NCBI GenBank assembly: GCA_030549335.1
Contig: CM060188.1
Location: forward strand, 10,974,001 to 11,038,000
DNA length: 64,000 bases
Origin: Pontederia crassipes
Taxonomy: Eukaryota > Streptophyta > Magnoliopsida > Commelinales > Pontederiaceae
Direction: 5' to 3'
Numbering within the stretch: position 1 is the stretch's first letter; each line of letters opens with the position of its first letter. Positions 48,925 through 59,658 of the stretch are shown here, one piece after another. The notes below the pieces were generated by a model. It saw nothing but the letters and a program-made list of their open reading frames with translations. It did no database searches and was not told where the DNA came from. Made by a program: the position numbers and the translations under genes.

Positions 48925-49685
48925 GTCTTACCTTTTACTTTGCCTAGAGAAAAAAGAGGATATTAATTTTTAGAAACTTTGTTCATTACACCCTTTTGGT
49001 CAAGTGACTAGTAAAGCATTTACTAATATAGTACCTACCGAATAAAATGCTCAAGTTCATATAACAAAACCACATAATTCATATTAGAGTATCAACTTAG
49101 AAGGTGCATATGGTACCTATTGAAAGCCCGATAATAGCTATGAAACAAAAGAAAGTCAGAAGTAGAAAATCGCCCAACTGGATGAAAGATTACATTGTTG
49201 GCAATCTTGCTCATGCTGGAATTTCTCATCCAAGTAGCCATTCAATATTATATCATTTTTGTTCTAATCAACATAGAGTTTTTTTGTTGAAACATCTTTT
49301 ATACAAGAGCCCAATACTTACTGAGAGGCAATTCAAGATGTTAAGTGGGTAGAGACAGTTGATGCATAACTTAAAGGTTTTGAATCTAATGGAACTTGAG
49401 AAATTTTAGACTTTTCATCTGGTAAAAGACCTGTTGGACGTAAGTGGATTTACAAGATTAAGTTTATTACAGATGATAAAGTTGAAAGGTATATAGTAAA
49501 ATTTGTTGCAAAGGGTTTTACTAAAAAACAAGGTATACGAGTGACTGTTGCAAAACAAGTCATCATTAGAGTTGTAATGATTGTGGCAACCCGAAATAAT
49601 TGATTCCTTTTTCGTTTTGATGTGAATAATGCATTTCTAAATGGGGATATCTTTGAGGAAGTATGTGTGAAGATCCCTAAGGGTC
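48925..49685 (+). mobile_element. Ty1/copia fossil, sister of the relic at 38.9-40.5 kb, broken
   Basis: Collinear with 39706-40490 at roughly nine in ten bases by eye and shares its reverse transcriptase part (near 49470-49680). Heavily decayed with many breaks. Similarity stops abruptly at 49685, where other repeat sequence begins. A likely continuation of a copia 3' end is found at 52667. Confidence 0.8.
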
Positions 49686-51053
49686 TGTTTGGCAAACAAC
49701 TAATGGAAGGCTGTTATTCACTCTTGTCTATATTGTAACGGCCCTTATTTTTATTACTCACTCTTGTCTATATGTATTTGCAGGTTTGTTACTCATAGTT
49801 CACGACACCATCTTCACATCACTGCTTCTGTGAGGGTCGTTAATCGAATATCACAGGCCGTGCACTTTTTTGGTGGTCGTAAGCGCGTGACCATGACCTG
49901 TGACCGTCTGCAAGTCTTCCTCATCACCACTGCAAGGGCCGTGATTTGCATATCACGATCCGTTACATCACGCAGAAGGCCCGTGATATCTTCAATACGA
50001 CCCATTAACATTATCTTATGGGTCGTAACTTGACCTTCACGACTCGTAATAGCATGAAAAAATAATAGAGACAAGAAGAAGAAAAAGAAAATGAAGAAAG
50101 AAAGAGAACAAAATTGTCTCCTTGAAATTGGAAAAAAGTAGAAGTCAGAGACGTCCAAATTTATATCGGCCAAAGACACTAGGGTTCTTTTTACAACTTC
50201 AACATCCATCAACTCTGAGGACAGTGTTGAGTTCAAGCTTGGGGGAGTTTGCAATTTCATGCATCATGTATATCTTTTTATATTGCATTGCAAGCATACA
50301 TTCCCTTAATATTTCAGTTGCATATTTCCTTGCATTTTATATTAAAAAATCATAAAGAATATTTTTCATAATTGAAAATTACATCTTAATTTCTCATGTC
50401 TTAGTATTTACTTACTTTTCAAGCATTATTCAAGAACATCCTATTAATTAACAAAATTTGAAGTATTATTATTTTATCATTTATCGCTTTTGTGTTGAGT
50501 AATTGGTTTGAAGAAAGTTGCTTAGTGAAATTATGGATGTTTAACGACAAGTCCTATTCATGCTCTTATTTTTTTTACTATGTATATTATCTTGATAATA
50601 ATTATATCCATATTGAACACTCAAGTGTAGTTGAGCTTACTAACAAATAAGTACATGTAAAATTAACATCATATACAAAAGATGGCTAGTGGAGCCCCAA
50701 AAAGTATGACGATGTACAAAAAGATGTTATCCAGAACTTTGGTGAGTTCGGGTAATTAGATCCGTAAGCTCATGTTATATTTGTATATTCAACATTGATA
50801 TTTTTATTTTCAAGAATTATTTTCTTATTATTTAGAGCTGAATTTGGAGGAGTTTAAAAATATCTTTCATTAAAAAATTTCATAAAATTGGGTTATTATG
50901 AAAAGTGGTGAGACATTTAGGCGATGGATGTATAAAATTTAGTGCTAAAAAAACTAGTTGAGTGACAGGATGGAAGCAATGATTAATCATTTTGGTTGGA
51001 TTTTTGCTTTGAACATTGCTTGAGGACAAACAATATTTAAGCTTTGGGGAGTT
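49686..51053. mobile_element. LTR-retroelement internal fossil, probably Ty3/gypsy-like
   Basis: Non-coding remnant with two polypurine-type sites: near 50232-50246 (aagcttgggggagtt) and just before the LTR at 51039-51053 after 'cttgaggacaaacaat', a word order often seen in plant gypsy elements ahead of the 3' LTR. No protein domains are readable. It is old. Confidence 0.45.
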
Positions 51054-52666
51054 TGATGCATGCAAAGTACAATATAAAATTAGCAACGCATTTAATCACA
51101 TTTGGATTCATTTTCATATAGCATGCATCATTTTCTGACCTTATTTGCTTTGATTTTATAAAAATGAAAATCTATTCAAATTATACATTTATTGCAGAAA
51201 AAAAATAAGAGAAATGAGTCAAAAATCCACATAAATAAACGACATTCAAATCGGAGTTAAAACGGCCAGGGCTGAATTGAATATAATGGATCGTTATATG
51301 ACTGTAACAGTCGTAATAGTAGGGGCGTGAACAACTCATTATGGCCCATTAAAAGGCCCAATTTTGAGTCATGATTTGATTTGGATATTGTAAGGGCCGT
51401 TAAATCCAAGTTATGGGCTGTTACGAAGGTTGTTTTCGAGATTTCTTCGACTTTTCTTGGGGATTTCAATTCCAGATCGAACCCAAACTTTATCCTAAAC
51501 CTCAGGGATGATTAGGAAATATATTTACTCATATTTGATAGTGTTTTAGATGATTTTAAAAACCTATCAAAGTCTATCCCGAATTTAATCTTTTTAATAT
51601 GAAAAGACTTTAAATCAAATCGAAACTCTACCGAAATTCTTGGGACCCCTGGAGGCTATAAATAGAAGTCTTAGAAGACAGAATAATGGTGCTTGGGTGC
51701 TTGGTGGTGCTTGGAGATGTTGAGACCTGAGAGCCGTGCTACATTGCAGAAGAAGAATTTCAGAATTTTTGTTGTTTGTTCGGGAGAATCTGCAGAGTAA
51801 CTCAGCGCGTGTACTTTGCAGTGATCCAGAGATCATCGAAAATGAAGAATTATATCTTCTACCTATTGTTTGAATGCTCTTTATCCATACTTTTTATACT
51901 TAGTTAATTTTGTAATAGAGATATTTATTGTTTACGAGAAAACTGCATGAACTCATTTGTTAGATTTGAATTAATATAGTTATTTCATATTCTTTTGATT
52001 ATGATTGTTATGCTTAATGCTTTTTACTTAGATTATTATATTCTGAGATAATACTACAAACCAAATTTTGGGTGGTTAGTTTTAGGATTTAATAATTTTT
52101 AGCGAATCGATTTTTAACTTAAAGTTGAAGCGATCATAATACAAATACGGTAACTCATCGTTTGTGTTATATTTTGTGCAGTCTATCAGTTTTTACCCAG
52201 CGAGGATAACTGTTAGTTTAGGAGTTACAACTTAATGCATCTTAATATTTTTTTAACTGAAGATTAACTTAGCATTTTGTGGTCCTAAGTTTTGCAAGAC
52301 TTAAGATAGTTTGATTTACTCAGCGTAGAGATCAATAATTTAAGTAATCTTAATCCGTCTTAAGAACTTGACTTGTTTATCATTATTATAATTCAATCAT
52401 CATCGTCATTAATGTTAGTTAATCATCATCGTTAATCATCCATAATCCTTAGGCTCAACACCAATATAACATTTTCTGTTATTTAATTTTTTACATCTTT
52501 ATTTTCTATTTTCATATCACAGCACCATTTTTTTCTCATAGTAGATTATTATGATAGATTAGATTTAACTATTTTCTCGTGGGTTCGACACTCTACTCTC
52601 TACTTTATTACTTGATATGACTAGTGTGTTTGCTAACAATTTATTGTTACAAAATTCTACACATCA
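51054..52666 (+). mobile_element. Probable LTR of the same fossil (TG...CA)
   Basis: Begins TGATGCATGC directly after a polypurine-type site and ends near 'ctacacatca'. It contains a 'cgtgggttcgacact' block typical of plant LTR 3' ends. No second LTR is visible in the window, so age cannot be estimated from LTR divergence. Confidence 0.45.
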
Positions 52667-52930
52667 TATAACAAAGAGCAAGTTGTGGATATTTTTAACT
52701 AAGGCACTGTCTAATTAGTAACACTCTTATATGAGTTCCAAGTTGGGGTTGTTCAATGTCTTTCAACCTCCACCTTGAGGGTGTGTGTTGGATTTCGATT
52801 TCTAGAGTTGTTGTTGGGTTGTTGCATATTTGAAGAATATACAACAGAGAGTGTCTTTTAATTTCTCATTTTTTACAGTTTAATTAATTTTAACGGGTCA
52901 CCTCGTATTTTAGTGAACTGATATTTCGTT
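52667..52930 (+). mobile_element. Ty1/copia 3' end fossil
   Basis: Reads as the end of a copia polyprotein (KEQVVDI.LTKAL-like) followed by 'ccaccttgagggtgtgtgttgg', the family's usual polypurine site and LTR start. It stands directly after the gypsy-like LTR and could be the separated end of the relic at 48.9 kb. Broken and old. Confidence 0.55.
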
Positions 52931-53302
52931 ACAAATATAATGTTATATTCAAACTATGAATAATGTGTTGTACAAAGAAAATCGGTTAGATCACATTCAT
53001 TTTTTTATTCAAATAAAATTCAAAGGGAAACTCCTCTTTGCATGCATTTTTTCCCAAACTAATATTTCTATTTTTCTTCAACCTCTGCTGTAGATCTAAA
53101 GAAGTTTGAGTGATCTGGAGATTCACAATGACCTGTTTAACATGGATTGTGCTACATAATTTGGTTCCCCTAGCGAACGATTGAATGTTAGATTTAGACT
53201 TTTTTACCAAAGGATTCAAGTGAATAACCACACAACCTTAAATGATAGGGCTATATTATGTAAGAAGGAATTAAGCCTATTCAATATATTTGCACAATGG
53301 CT
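52931..53302. other. AT-rich spacer
   Basis: No feature recognised; it may include copia LTR remains. Confidence 0.35.
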
Positions 53303-53305
53303 TTA

Positions 53306-53819
53306 GGGGTGGTTTGGTGCATTATCAATTTATTTAATAAAAAATTTTGAACACCATTTAAATAGATTACTACTAAAGTTATTGATAAATATTGGCAATA
53401 TAAACAATAACTAAAATAGTTAGAGAACAAATTATCAAAATACCCTTAAAATTTCACATTCTCACATGTAGTATCGTAATAAACAAAGCAAAAATAGAAA
53501 AGTGAATATAGATAAAATAAGATGAGGCAAAACTAAGAAGATATAATATATTTCAAATAATAAAGAAGATATAGTAAATGATAATTATTTACTAATAATA
53601 TATTTAAAAATTTTAAAATAAAAATGTATATTTTTGTCAAATGCATATCAAGCAAGTCTAAAGAAGTCACTTCCCTCGATTACTAGTGAGGTGGTAATTA
53701 AGATTATTAGATCAAATTAAAATTATCGATAAACAATTACAACAGAGATAATGTGGTAGACCTTAAGAATTTTAAATAAAATAATCGATAATATTATATT
53801 ACCTTATACCAAATGACCC
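53306..53819. mobile_element. PIF/Harbinger-type MITE (514 bp)
   Basis: The left end GGGGTGGTTTGGTGCATTAT and the right end, reverse-complemented, GGGTCATTTGGTATAAGG, are flanked by TTA at 53303-53305 and 53820-53822. The core is AT-rich with no coding capacity. Confidence 0.65.
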
Positions 53820-53822
53820 TTA

Positions 53823-56800
53823 ATTGTTTTTGTGCAATATGAATTTCAATGAGAGCCATGGTAGCAAGAAATGTTTAGAATAGGACAATCATTTCACATA
53901 TAGGCTTGTAGGCTAGGATAATTGCCAAGTGTGTGATGGTACTCAACAAGGCAAACAAAGTTATATAGTGACAGTGGAAATGAAATAAAATCATTAGCTT
54001 ACCATAATCCCACATCAATCGTGTAATTTGCATGAATATTAATGCAAAGAGAGGTTGACCTTCACGTTAGTTATATGTAAATGGAATTATTCAATAACAT
54101 CCAACAATTATATTAATATAGCATAATCTTATTTAATGTACAATTTCAATGTTATTAGTGCTCGAGAAATATTGATCATGTACAACTTTTTAATGTTCTA
54201 CAAGTGATCATGTCTGTCACACCCAACTCCGTGACTAAGTTCTAATCTCAATTATTATATCTCTTAATTATGTTTAGCAATTCTAAAAAATAAAATCGAC
54301 AAAACCTTCCTCCGTTATTTATCTTGTGCTATTTGCTAATACATACAAAAGATGCACATATACATATGCATCAAAGTTTAAATAAAAGTTATAAGACATC
54401 ACATTCACACACCATTTCACATTTAACACCCCACATGACGACCTTACAAAAAGTTATTTTCAAACTTAATTACAACATCTATGATTATCTATTACATGCA
54501 TGCTTCCAAAACAAAAGTGAAGGGGGGAATAAAAGTGTTCCGGTGGCTCGACCTCTTCTATATGTAGCAAAACAAGCTCAAGTTGACTCAACTCGAGAAC
54601 TTACGAGTATTTGAAATTTTTAAAATGAGTATTATGAGCAAATCATTTGCTAGTTTATCATCTTTGGTACAGATCACTTGGCCGGTGAAGATGCTATTTT
54701 CGGGATGCTATGGCCGTATTGTTAGTTGTCAACAGCTCGTCATTGGACCTAAGGATGACCAACGACAGTATTTCTTCGAGCTCGACGGAGAGGGAAAGGG
54801 TCTGCTTGTTAGTTATGAGAGGAGGAGAGGAGAGGGGAGAGAGAGATAGAGATAGAGAGCAGCACCGGAATCCGAATAGAGGGTAATACAAGGAGGAGAA
54901 AGTAACGGAACATGGAGAAAAAAGAGAATGAATTCTTCTTTTAACTCTTCGAATTGGCCGGTCTTCATCTTTCCACAGTCCCAACTTTGAGTCGGTGCTC
55001 TTTTAGTTGATGAAATCTCAGTTTAGTCGAAACAATTTCAAATGAACAATTAAGATCTTGCCAAGATCACATGGTGCACGCACAAATCTTAATATGCAAC
55101 ACACTGGGCACTAGTACACATCTAAAACTTGTGTTGTCGGAACTGCTCAGGTTTTACAAAAAATGATGAACGTGAAGGTCCAAAGTGCAATGCCACTGGG
55201 AGCACGTCTCCCGGAGCATCATAGATTACTTTGAGATTCACCTATGAACATAAATAGGCAACGACGGTTAGAACACAATGTAACACAATGGAAGATTAAT
55301 AATTTAAATAATTAAATCAAAAGATTACAAAACTTAACTTTTAATTAATTGTGGACATGTACAAGCACCATTCGTCATGAGCATCGTTAGGGGTCATTTC
55401 GTTTATTAATACCTTCAATTATGTCCGTGGATACGTGCAGGGAAAATTCATCCCATGAGTTTACGCCCAATATGTAAGTCATGACAATTCGGATAACACA
55501 TGTCATCCATAAATGCAAACATTATCTATGTACAATAATAACGATAAATAAATACTATATATCAATTTCAATAACAATCCAATATGTTGCTAAATGAGTT
55601 ATTACTCTAGCATTACATTAAACAATAAAATGGCATCAATAACCATGATTCAATAACTATGCAATCTAATTCAATATTTAGGTATGATTTTATCCTAAAT
55701 TTATTTCAATGATTCAATCTTTAGGATCATCAATATTAAACATGAACCATACAATCAATATGGAATCTTCGTGCCCAATATGACCAAAGGTCCAATAATA
55801 CTCATGCTTAATTAAGATTATTATCTTATTTGTTATCACCTGATGAGTGAAAGTTTACACCAAGACTTCCATAATTTGGTTCCCATATAACCATTCTTAT
55901 TTCTCATCAAATGACAATATCAATTTCAATTCAATCAATTAACAATTAATATGTGAGCCTTTAACAATAGGTCGGAGGACTGAATCTTGTCGTAGTCTAA
56001 ATAATGGTGTGGTTAGCAAGACCATAGGGAATCTATTTGTTCCCCAAACAATAGGTGCTCCGAAGGGCCAATTGATCAATGTAGAAGCATCTACCTCCCA
56101 ATAGGACAGACTCATCAATTACTTTCCTTCGAGGTTCATTCAATCAATCAATACATTCACCAATTTCTATTTATGACTGAGCATGCATTCCGATATCGAC
56201 TAAGTTATCAATCAATCTCAATAAAAATAATAAATGATCTGTCCCTGGACAAGAGCGGTCGACCGATTGGGAATATCGGTTGACTGGTCAAGTCTTGGAG
56301 ACAAACTGATCATATTCAACACATGACCGATCGATCGACCAACCGACATGGTCGCGTCATTTGTACCGGTCGACCGGTTGATCAATCGTCACACTCTCGT
56401 CATTTGTTCCAGTCGACCGATAATTAACGATCGATCGGTCAATGCATACATCAAAGTCTTTTCGCTAATACATCGATTGTTCGGCCATAGGGAGCGGTCG
56501 ATCGGTCTATAACGACAGTATGACTCTAAATGTTTTTCACTACGTTTTCAATTTTCAATACATCAATCAATGTGCCACATATTACAAAATCATGATAGAC
56601 TTTCAATCAGGACCATAACATGGTTCAATAATTAATTCATAGCATGCAAATATTCTAGGCTTCAATGAAACATACCATCATTCTTAAAATAATAACAAAA
56701 TATGCATTTATGCATCATGAATATTTAAAGAAAACAGACTAATGATCCCTCATTTGAGAACAGTTCTAATATATAACATTAATTGTCAATCATATGAATA

Positions 56801-56827
56801 ACATTTTCCAAAGTATTAGATCATAAC
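53823..56827. other. Gene-free region, possible LTR-type debris
   Basis: From about 54211 'tgtcacacccaactccgtgac' resembles the start of some plant gypsy LTRs, and the following 4 kb has no readable domains. A purine-rich patch lies at 54800-54860. No paired terminal repeats were found, so the assignment is weak. Confidence 0.3.
56245..56515. repeat. Cluster of CGACCGGT / CGATCGGT words
   Basis: Words such as ggtcgaccgattgg, accgatcgatcgacc, accggtcgaccggttg and gatcgatcggtc recur irregularly, producing many short palindromes in AT-rich DNA. Confidence 0.7.
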
Positions 56828-57558
56828 CATTGTTTTGAAAATCGGACCGGACCGGCCAGTTCAACCGGTTCAACCGCAAACCGGCCGGTGATCCAGTCCG
56901 GTCAAAGTACAAAACTGGTTTCGATGTTGAACTAGGGAAAACCGGTTGAATCGACAGTTGGACCGGGTCAGTTGAATCGGTTCAACCTGGTTCAATTCAA
57001 ATTTTAAAAAAAAATTAAAATAATGACAAAAATAGGAAAGTTAAAAAGGGAAAAAAGAAAGAAATAAAAGAAATGTAAGGAAGGAAGGAATATGACAAGT
57101 ATAATATTAAATAGGAATGGAAATAAAAAAGTAAGTATTTGAAATTGCTTAGCATTAAAATAGAAAATTATTAAAAGACAAACAAAGGAAATAAAAAGGA
57201 AAGTGTTAAAGAAAAATGAAATAAGAATAATTTAAGATAAACTTTATTAATATAGTATTTATATCATTAAATAATAGATATTAAATTAATAATAATCTAT
57301 TTATATTTAAATGTTAATTATGATTATTTATCATTGTTAAAACTTTTAACAAATTAAAATTATGTTATATTAACTTTTAATATTATTAATAGGTTATTAG
57401 TACAATATTAATATACTACATCATATAACTTATATTATATCTCTATAATTATTATAAATAATATTATTTTAATAAAATCTAATTTAATTCGGTCGAACCC
57501 GATCGGACCGGTCCAACCATGACCCGGTAAGGAATCCGGTCCGATTATGAAAACATTG
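56828..57558. mobile_element. Non-autonomous hAT element (731 bp)
   Basis: The left end CATTGTTTTGAAAATCGGAC and the right end, reverse-complemented, CAATGTTTTCATAATCGGAC, are followed by ACCGG-rich sub-terminal repeats. An exact 8-bp target duplication ATCATAAC lies at 56820-56827 and 57559-57566. The end structure resembles the 4.2-kb hAT at 19.4 kb. The core is purine- and AT-rich without coding capacity. Confidence 0.9.
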
Positions 57559-57566
57559 ATCATAAC

Positions 57567-58825
57567 TTTGGACAGATTTCTACATGCCGATGGTTCTAAA
57601 ATTATATCCTCAGTTATAGAAATGATATTCAATTCATTCCAATTTTATTTGAAAGTGGACATTAACATGTCTTAGAGATAAATTTTTCAGAATTTAACTC
57701 CATAGTAATGCTCTCAAAAAATCCAACATTTGCATCAATCTTCCTATGTTTAAACAGTTTGATAGTCGTGTGAAGAAATAACCATATCTTTCTTCACACA
57801 GATCTAAAATATGTAAATCCAGGTTCATATAAAAGATATCTTAAGCATATATCTTCATATAAAATTTCATGGAATTACATGGTCTTTACAATTTTGTGTG
57901 CAATTAACAAGTCAGCTCAAATACTTTTCGGAACAGTTTGACAGCAGTTCAATCTTTGAACCATAACTCAAATAATAGATCTCAGATTGAGATTATTTCA
58001 GTTCCTATGAAAAATAAACTTCTATAGATACATGTACATATATAATTTTTTATTTTTGGACTAAGATAACCTGTCCTATGTGCTTATACAAGTGGACGCA
58101 TCAATCTGAAATCTTAAATCAGCATGATAATGAGTTAATTATTGAGTCATAACTTTGTCTACGCAACTTAGATTAACATGATTCTTGTTTCTACAGAAAT
58201 TAGACTTCAACATCTTTCTATAAACATATTACTTGTCATTTTTGAACATGCATAACATGTTTAAAAATGTATGAACAAAGACTATAGAATCTGGACAGAT
58301 TCTTTGTTTCACTTTCATCATTAGAAACTTATGATTATCATCATAAGTTCATGACTCCTTACATGTAAAACAATAACATAATCATCAAACCATCATTTGA
58401 TCAAATAAGGATCAAATGAGAGAAATTGATATCCCTTACATACTTTTTTCTTAGCTGTGAACCATCTTTTTTAGGACCGTCCTTTTCTTCTTTCTTCCCT
58501 ATAACTCCTTCTCTTCCAGCTAGGTTCAACAACCCTTCTTCTTGTTTCAAAACTCATGATCCTGCTGCTGATGTGCTGCAAGAAAAATAGAGATCTTCAC
58601 CTCAATCCTGAATTGGAACCCTTACTACTCATGAGGTAGGGCAAAAATGAGGAAAATGAAAAAAAGAAGATGGAATTTTGCTGTGGAGAGTTTATATATG
58701 AAGTGGACCGAGAGGTGAGTAGATTTGGAGGTTCAATAGTATGTTGCCATGTGTCTCGTCACTCTATTTTGATTTTGATTTTTTTTCCTTTTCTTTTTGT
58801 TGTTTTTGCTGGGTGTTGTACAAAG
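57567..58825. other. Gene-free region
   Basis: No gene recognised. It may continue the debris that the hAT element interrupted. Confidence 0.35.
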
Positions 58826-58897
58826 GGTCGCATAGCGAAGTGGATATCGCGTTAGACCCGGATCTAAAGGTCGTGGGTTCAAATCCTACTTCGATCG
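58826..58897 (+). pseudogene. tRNA-Arg-like sequence (probable pseudogene)
   Basis: It folds as a 72-nt cloverleaf: acceptor GGTCGCA/TTCGATC with one mismatch and one G-T pair, a perfect 4-bp D stem (GCGA/TCGC), a perfect 5-bp anticodon stem (TTAGA/TCTAA), a T stem GTGGG/CCTAC and a TTCAAAT loop. The A box (tagcgaagtgg) and B box (ggttcaaatcc) are kept, and the sequence follows plant tRNA-Arg. The anticodon loop is CCCGGA, six bases instead of seven, so one base seems lost from a CCG- or TCG-type loop. It could also be the head of a tRNA-derived SINE, but no tail or target duplication was found. Confidence 0.6.
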
Positions 58898-59658
58898 CCG
58901 GACGCTCAACTCATCTTCCAGCACCTTTTGGTGGTCGTCGCATTTCTCTATCGGACCACTAAATCGGCAGTGTTCACATGCATGAAGATGAGCCTTTGTC
59001 CTCTTGCTACCTGGTTCACATGAAACTGCACGGGACCAGAAAAGACTCATGGCATGCATTTTTACTTTGTTTTGTCTCCCTTTTGTGTTCCCAGACCTTC
59101 AGAAAGCAGACTCTTTCTGTTTAACTGTTAATGTTGCAGAGATTCGGCGGACGGTAGAAAACAGAGCCATGCTCGTCGGACATGGCCATGCTCACGGTGG
59201 GCTAAATGATGGGCATCACCCCTGGAAGCTACATGTCTAATTTGTTTTCAAAGTGGGTGAACCAGCGGCACTACTGTAAATATTGTATTCAGAAAGAGAT
59301 TGCTACGCGTTTCCATTTGCTTCCATAATGTGTCATTAAACACACTCTTGATCTCGATTGCTTAAGAAATACTAGCCACCATTTCTAAAAAAAATTCTTA
59401 CAAAAATGGCGAAGACACTGGAAATGAAATTGCAAAGGTTAAAAACAAATGAAGGGGAAAATATCCATGTGTTCTGATACTCTTGCCACATGGCTAACAA
59501 GAGATAAAGGTTGTATTGATGCGAGACACACATTAAATGTTCCTGTTCTGATAGGAATGCAAACATTCAGAAGGTTTTTGTAGGGCACAAGAAAGAATCT
59601 ACAAGACTACTACACCAAAACCAGACGATCCCAAAGGGAGGTATGTACGCAAAAGCTT
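58898..59658. other. Unassigned stretch beside the 3' end of UBC7
   Basis: The right part (about 59350-59658) is the probable 3' untranslated region of the leftward UBC7 gene. At 59140-59240 a plus-strand frame follows a good 3' splice-like site (gttaatgttgcag) and reads RRTVENRAMLVGHGHAHGG to a stop. I do not recognise it, so it is noted and not called a gene. Confidence 0.35.

Noticed and set aside
54583-54984. Overlapping frames near a purine-rich stretch
   Set aside because: Low-complexity Arg/Gly/Glu or Ser/Leu translations of GA-rich DNA, with no domain.
59110-59240. Plus-strand frame ending in a His/Gly-rich GHGHAHGGLNDGHHPW segment after a splice-like site
   Set aside because: I do not recognise the product and found no matching upstream exon. 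It may be part of a gene but cannot be supported.
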